Source: Angiostrongylus vasorum (lineage: Eukaryota > Nematoda > Chromadorea > Rhabditida > Metastrongylidae). Taken from it: a stretch of 64,000 nt of DNA. The DNA lies in the NCBI GenBank assembly GCA_018806985.1, contig JADANN010000409.1, positions 1,488,001 to 1,552,000 on the forward strand. Direction: 5' to 3'. Of this stretch, positions 59,963 to 64,000 are shown piece after piece. Position numbers and translations under genes: made by a program. Under the pieces are notes generated by a model. It saw only the letters and a program-made list of their open reading frames with translations, was not told the origin of the DNA and searched no databases. Position 1 is the first letter of the stretch. The number at the start of each line of letters is the position of its first letter.

Positions 59963-59999
59963 CTAAACACCTCACCACGATTTCAAGCAGTACGCTAAT

Positions 60000-60190
60000 A
60001 AAGCGCTCGGCATTTGGTTCATAAGGGGAACGTCAAGCTTTCGACCACATTAATCATCAGAGAGATGATTGAATACATATGTAGCCCAGACGATAACTTT
60101 TGATGGCCTTCCAGTGCCGGCGTTTCTTATCCACTGAGCAAATGTGGTACCAATTTGACCCAAGAAGGGTTAGTTTAAGGCGCGATGTGG
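60000..60190 (-). mobile_element. SINE-A copy 18, partial
   Basis: Tail GCGCTCGGCATTTGGTTC and part of the body (GATGATTGAATACATATG). Confidence 0.5.
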
Positions 60191-60439
60191 AACCAACGAT
60201 CGTCTACGTCCTACAGACGGTTTTTAAATTTTTGGGATATGGAAAGGTCAACCAGTTTTTCTAAGGTGGAAATAAAGACACTTGAAATTTTAATAAACGG
60301 TCAATTTTCCTTTTTGTTCGTTTTGCCGAGGAATTTTATCACTTCATTCATCTTTCCAACGCCCTTTCTTAATTAAAGAAATTTTTTGGGAAGCGAGTGG
60401 CATTGCAGAAATGGTGCTTATTATGCCGAAAGCGAAAAT

Positions 60440-60700
60440 AGCCAGGCGCTGGCTCCATTCAACAGCACCCACGAAGCCGCCCATACCTCTTGGGTCGGGA
60501 AATTGCTATCAGAGTTGTTTAAAACCAGCTCATATTCTCTAATCCACGTGAGAAGGTTTTAGCACGGCTATCCCAGGACACTCGACGGAGAGCCGACTCG
60601 ACTAGCATGAAGAAGACAAAAATCCTTAGGCACCAAGCGAACTCGAACACAAAGATTTTACAGACCTTGATGAATAGTGGATGCGAAGAAATGAATCAAA
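60440..60700 (+). mobile_element. SINE-D copy 7
   Basis: CTTGGGTCGGGAAATTGC through CGACTCGACTAGCATGAAG and GTGGATGCGAAGAAATG. Confidence 0.58.
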
Positions 60701-60992
60701 TCACCTGTGCTATCAGATATGCTCAGACTAGATTAATCAATTAACAAATAAACAATTAAAATTGACATGGATATTTATTAATATTGTCATTTTCTTAATG
60801 ATCGAATCTCGTCACTTCTAATTCATTTGGTCACTGCGTTCGTAAGAATAATAATCCATGTAGAAAAAAATATTTCGGACTAAGTTATATCTTCCTCAAA
60901 CGTTTCAAGATCATATAATCAGCCAGTTTAATAAATATTTTTTCGCGTTTAGGTTGGATTATAGTTAAAATTTCAATTATTAATGTTTATGG

Positions 60993-61215
60993 ACGTGTAT
61001 AGTGCAGTAGTTAGGAGTGCCTGGCCACTCTCTGGGTCAATCCCGCCCTCCGGGCTCACCAAGCGTAATATCACTCCGATGGGAGGATAACGGACACCAC
61101 CTGATAGCTTCAATAGGCACCCGCAAGCCATTGTAAAGGCTGCACATATTCACTTTATCATTTATACGATGTTACGAATGGAATCGTTTGCATGGCGCCC
61201 ATTTAGTAATAAGGT
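60993..61215 (+). mobile_element. SINE-A copy 19, diverged
   Basis: Head GGACGTGTATAGTGCAGTAG with B box GGGTCAATCCCGCCC; body shortened; GCCATTGTAAAGGC retained. Confidence 0.6.
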
Positions 61216-61224
61216 GCTGTTTGA

Positions 61225-61465
61225 CCTCCGTGCCCCCCATGTTCTTCTTCAATCCACGTGAGAACTTGGCTATCTCCAAGATTCCAAAGAGATTTGACTC
61301 GACCAGTTTTCAACGACATTCATAAAGAAGACGAAATCCTTTAACACCAGCCGAAACAACATGCAAAATGTTCGGAAACCTTTGCGGATGGTAGATGCGA
61401 GGAAAACGAGTCCAATGCAAGAAGTGCTGTGATCCGCGCAGTAGTTGTGATCACAGGACATGTGA
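61225..61465 (+). mobile_element. SINE-D copy 8
   Basis: Body AATCCACGTGAGAACTTGGC to GAAGTGCTGTGATCCGCGC; follows SINE-A 60993-61215. Confidence 0.62.
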
Positions 61466-61789
61466 AAAAATAAGTCAATAAAATTATAAGGAAGTAACAA
61501 TATTTCTAAAGTGTACTTCTCACTTCGACCTTATTTAAAATTCAAACCCTTAAATAGTAATTTAGTTGTTTATGGCAGCAGAATATAAAATGTGTACATT
61601 GTTTATAGGGATTCTCTGGAGCACAAAAGGTTCTTTTTCAATCGATAAATTCCATTATGAGCTAGGATATGGTTGTCGAGAGGCGTGATTGCTCTTGCTG
61701 TGGTATAAGTCGGAAACAAAGATCGGTCAGTAGTTTGAAAATTTTGCATTTAGCTCTCGGTGCAGAAACCATAGTCATTCTTTTACCCT

Positions 61790-62140
61790 TTATTTTCTGC
61801 CTACTGCAATTTTCACGGCAGGGTACTAAACGAAATACAACCACAACGTTGCTGAGATATTTGCAAAACTCTGGACCACAGGTGTCTAAGGTGGGAAACG
61901 AACACGCTATTGTCCTTTCCGAGGAGTAACGCGTTCACCACAACACCATGCGCACCCTTCGTTTCGCCTGTCTCTCAGCTAGTTCTATGGCGCTGATCGA
62001 TAGAACAAGCTGAGAGACAGGCGAAACGAAGGACTCACATGGTGTGGTGGTGAACGCGTTACTCCCCGAGAAGGATAATAGCGTGTTCGTTTCCCACCTT
62101 AGACACCTGTGGTCCAGAGTTTTGCAAATATCTCATAGTC
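61790..62140. mobile_element. Family C, near-perfect giant hairpin
   Basis: Arms 61853-61988 and 62000-62135, 136 bp each with few mismatches, loop 11 nt (GGCGCTGATCG). Lies immediately left of SINE-A 62185-62460. Confidence 0.85.
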
Positions 62141-62184
62141 GTTGTTCTTTGACCTTTGAGGAATTTTTTGAATGGTATCGAAAG

Positions 62185-62460
62185 AGGCGTGTGTAGCGTA
62201 GTGGTCGGCGGCGTAGTGCAATACACGTGAGATCTGTACCCGCGCCCATAGCTCACCAAGCCTTTTATCCCTCCGTGGAAGCCAGATTGGTATCAGACTT
62301 GTCTGGAAGGACAGCAGGCCTGCTTTGATACATCGATAGGCGACCGCGAGTCATTGTAAAGGCCAAATATGCGTCCAGTCACCTTCAACGATGCTTAATG
62401 AAGTCGAGTCCATGGCGCATCCCTAAGGGACTGATCAACGCCAGGAGATCTATTCCCTTA
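62185..62460 (+). mobile_element. SINE-A copy 20
   Basis: Head AGGCGTGTGTAGCGTAGTGG, degenerate B box GAGATCTGTACCCGCGCCC, body complete, tail GATCAACGCCAGGAG. Confidence 0.82.
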
Positions 62461-62864
62461 TTTCTTTTTATCGTCGTTCAGTTGTTGCTCCATCGTTCTG
62501 TTATGCTCCCCCAGCATGCTCTTTCTCTTTCAATAAGCTTTTCTTCGAGAGTGACATTGAAGAAGTTAAAGATGAGGGCGGTAGTGCTTTCTGTTGGAGA
62601 GACTAAATAAGTCTGTTGGCAAACTTCTATCTTGCAGAGACAGTAACGCGCTACATACTAGATAGGTTGTATAAGAATAAGCCGCTAATCGATCTCATTA
62701 GCACGAAGAGCAGAGCAATGTGCAGATCCCATGTCTTTTAAAGGCGGGGTAGTTTTTCCCTCAGTATATAGCACATAAAAAACAAGAATGAATTTAGGTT
62801 ATCAACACTGTATACGATAACTACACTTACAGAGTTTTGGCATATACTTTTTACATGGACCATC

Positions 62865-63165
62865 ACATGTACTGCCTGGATTCCAACAGTTCTTAAGCTC
62901 GATTTGTTTCCAACTCATCCACCATCCACAAAGCTCTTCGAACAGTTCGCGTGTTATTTCGGACGCTGCTTTAAGATTTCGACTTCTTTATGGAACGATG
63001 AATGCTGCTCAAGTCGATTTCTCTCGAAACGCAAAATTAGACATAGTGGCTAAGGCGTTCCTACGTGGACTGGAGGAGTGCGTTGGGGAAGGGGTCAAAC
63101 CAGTGTCTACCTTTTTGATCAACTGCTTCAATAACCACTGCACTACCTCTTTCTTCCTCACTCGT
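62865..63165 (-). mobile_element. SINE-D copy 9, with head
   Basis: Head on minus strand near 63155: GGTAGTGCAGTGGTTATTG (A box) and CACTGGTTTGACCCC (B box). Confidence 0.7.
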
Positions 63166-63184
63166 TATTATATATTGACAAGCG

Positions 63185-63470
63185 ATCCTGAGATGGTGTA
63201 GCGCAGCGGTTAGTGATGCCGTCTCACAAGAAGCAAAGGCGCTAGTTCGACCTCCCTCCCCAACGCTCTCTTCCAATTTACATGGGAACGCCACTTCCAA
63301 GATTTCTAAGAGAATCGACTCCATCAAGATTTTACCACATTCAAAAGACGAAATCCTTATGCAGCACCCAGAACAACACGCAAAATATTCAAAGATCGTT
63401 CTGGATGGTGGATATGAGGAAAAACGAATCGAATGCAGGAGGTGTTGAGATCCCTTAAGTAGGAGTGACG
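63185..63470 (+). mobile_element. SINE-D copy 10, with head
   Basis: GGTGTAGCGCAGCGGTTAGT (A box), CTAGTTCGACCTCC (B box), body to GATGGTGGATATGAGG. Head to head with the copy at 62865-63165. Confidence 0.75.
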
Positions 63471-64000
63471 AATAGTCAGGCAAAATGTAAGATGCAAAGA
63501 AAAATTTCTCTACAACTGGAGATGTGGAACACTATGTGGTGCTGATTCTCACGTCTGATTCATAAGACTAAGAAAAGCATCTCTGCACTTATAACTCTTA
63601 GCGAATTTTCCTTCGACCAAAGATTTATTGAGGTGAAGAACTCACTTTTACTGCATGCTGTAGGAAACTCATAGACAGTATACAACGAGCACGTGCAAGG
63701 AACGTCGACAAATGACTTCCAGATGAACATCCACTTGTGTCAGATCAGATGCGGGGCTCTTTGAACACTCTCGACTTCTCATTTCGTTGAAGAGAGCTGC
63801 ACAGAGGTTCGAAAAAAGTGAAGACAATGTGTGGAATCTCACAAGTAAGTCAGAGACCAGCAATATTGGAAATGCCCTGCTGAACGTGCTAGAGGGGTTG
63901 CTGCTACATGCAATCGATGTGTCAAATATTTTCGTTTAGAATGTCTCAATAGACCTCATAGGATACGTAGAGCATCGGAACGATCCTCTATGCGAACATT
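63471..64000. other. No feature seen to window end
   Basis: Open frames on both strands are short; no repeat family member recognised. Confidence 0.35.

Noticed and set aside
1..64000. CRISPR array, operon or phage-type system
   Set aside because: No regularly spaced direct repeats with unique spacers and no run of co-directional intronless genes. The repeats found are dispersed retroposons and foldback elements in an animal genome.

Overview
The window looks like repeat-rich nuclear DNA of a nematode. I infer a clade V (strongylid or hookworm-like) worm from three things: short exons with TTTCAG/TTTTACAG-type acceptors, a DMSR-type neuropeptide receptor, and RTE-type retroposon debris. No sequence search was possible, so the species is not established. 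Two multi-exon genes can be rebuilt with every splice phase agreeing, and both lie on the minus strand. (1) A K-Cl cotransporter (SLC12A/KCC family) at 161-7367: 13 exons, 841 codons, with the last roughly 250 residues off the left edge. (2) A rhodopsin-family neuropeptide receptor resembling nematode DMSR (dromyosuppressin/FMRFamide-like) receptors at 48226-52816: 8 exons, about 376 residues.

Between and beyond them the DNA is gene-poor. I see a few isolated exon candidates whose products I cannot name: 17154-17318, 26392-26651, 27488-28073, 30008-30854, 33751-33926, 40453-40640, 56713-56935 and 59722-59962. There are two decayed RTE-type non-LTR reverse transcriptase remnants, at about 36150-38190 (+) and about 15290-16080 (-). 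One 360-bp GC-rich island lies near 13200-13560.

Most of the recognisable non-genic sequence belongs to a few short repeat families, named here only for this window. SINE-A: about 280 bp, tRNA-like head with A and B boxes, 11-15 bp target-site duplications, about 19 copies plus a tail fragment. Family B: about 385-400 bp, tail of ATCCAAGT-like 8-mers, 10-18 bp target-site duplications, 10 copies. Family C: foldback (giant hairpin) elements, about 10 copies. SINE-D: a second tRNA-headed SINE, about 13 copies including fragments. Families E and F: smaller repeats carrying GACGAA strings and a shared protein-like stretch. Most gene introns carry these insertions, mainly in the sense orientation of the host gene.

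The most striking observation is a SINE-A copy that landed exactly at the 3' splice site of exon 4 of the receptor gene. Its target-site duplication spans the exon junction and its T-rich tail now sits immediately before the acceptor AG. I found no CRISPR array, bacterial-type operon or canonical tRNA/rRNA gene.
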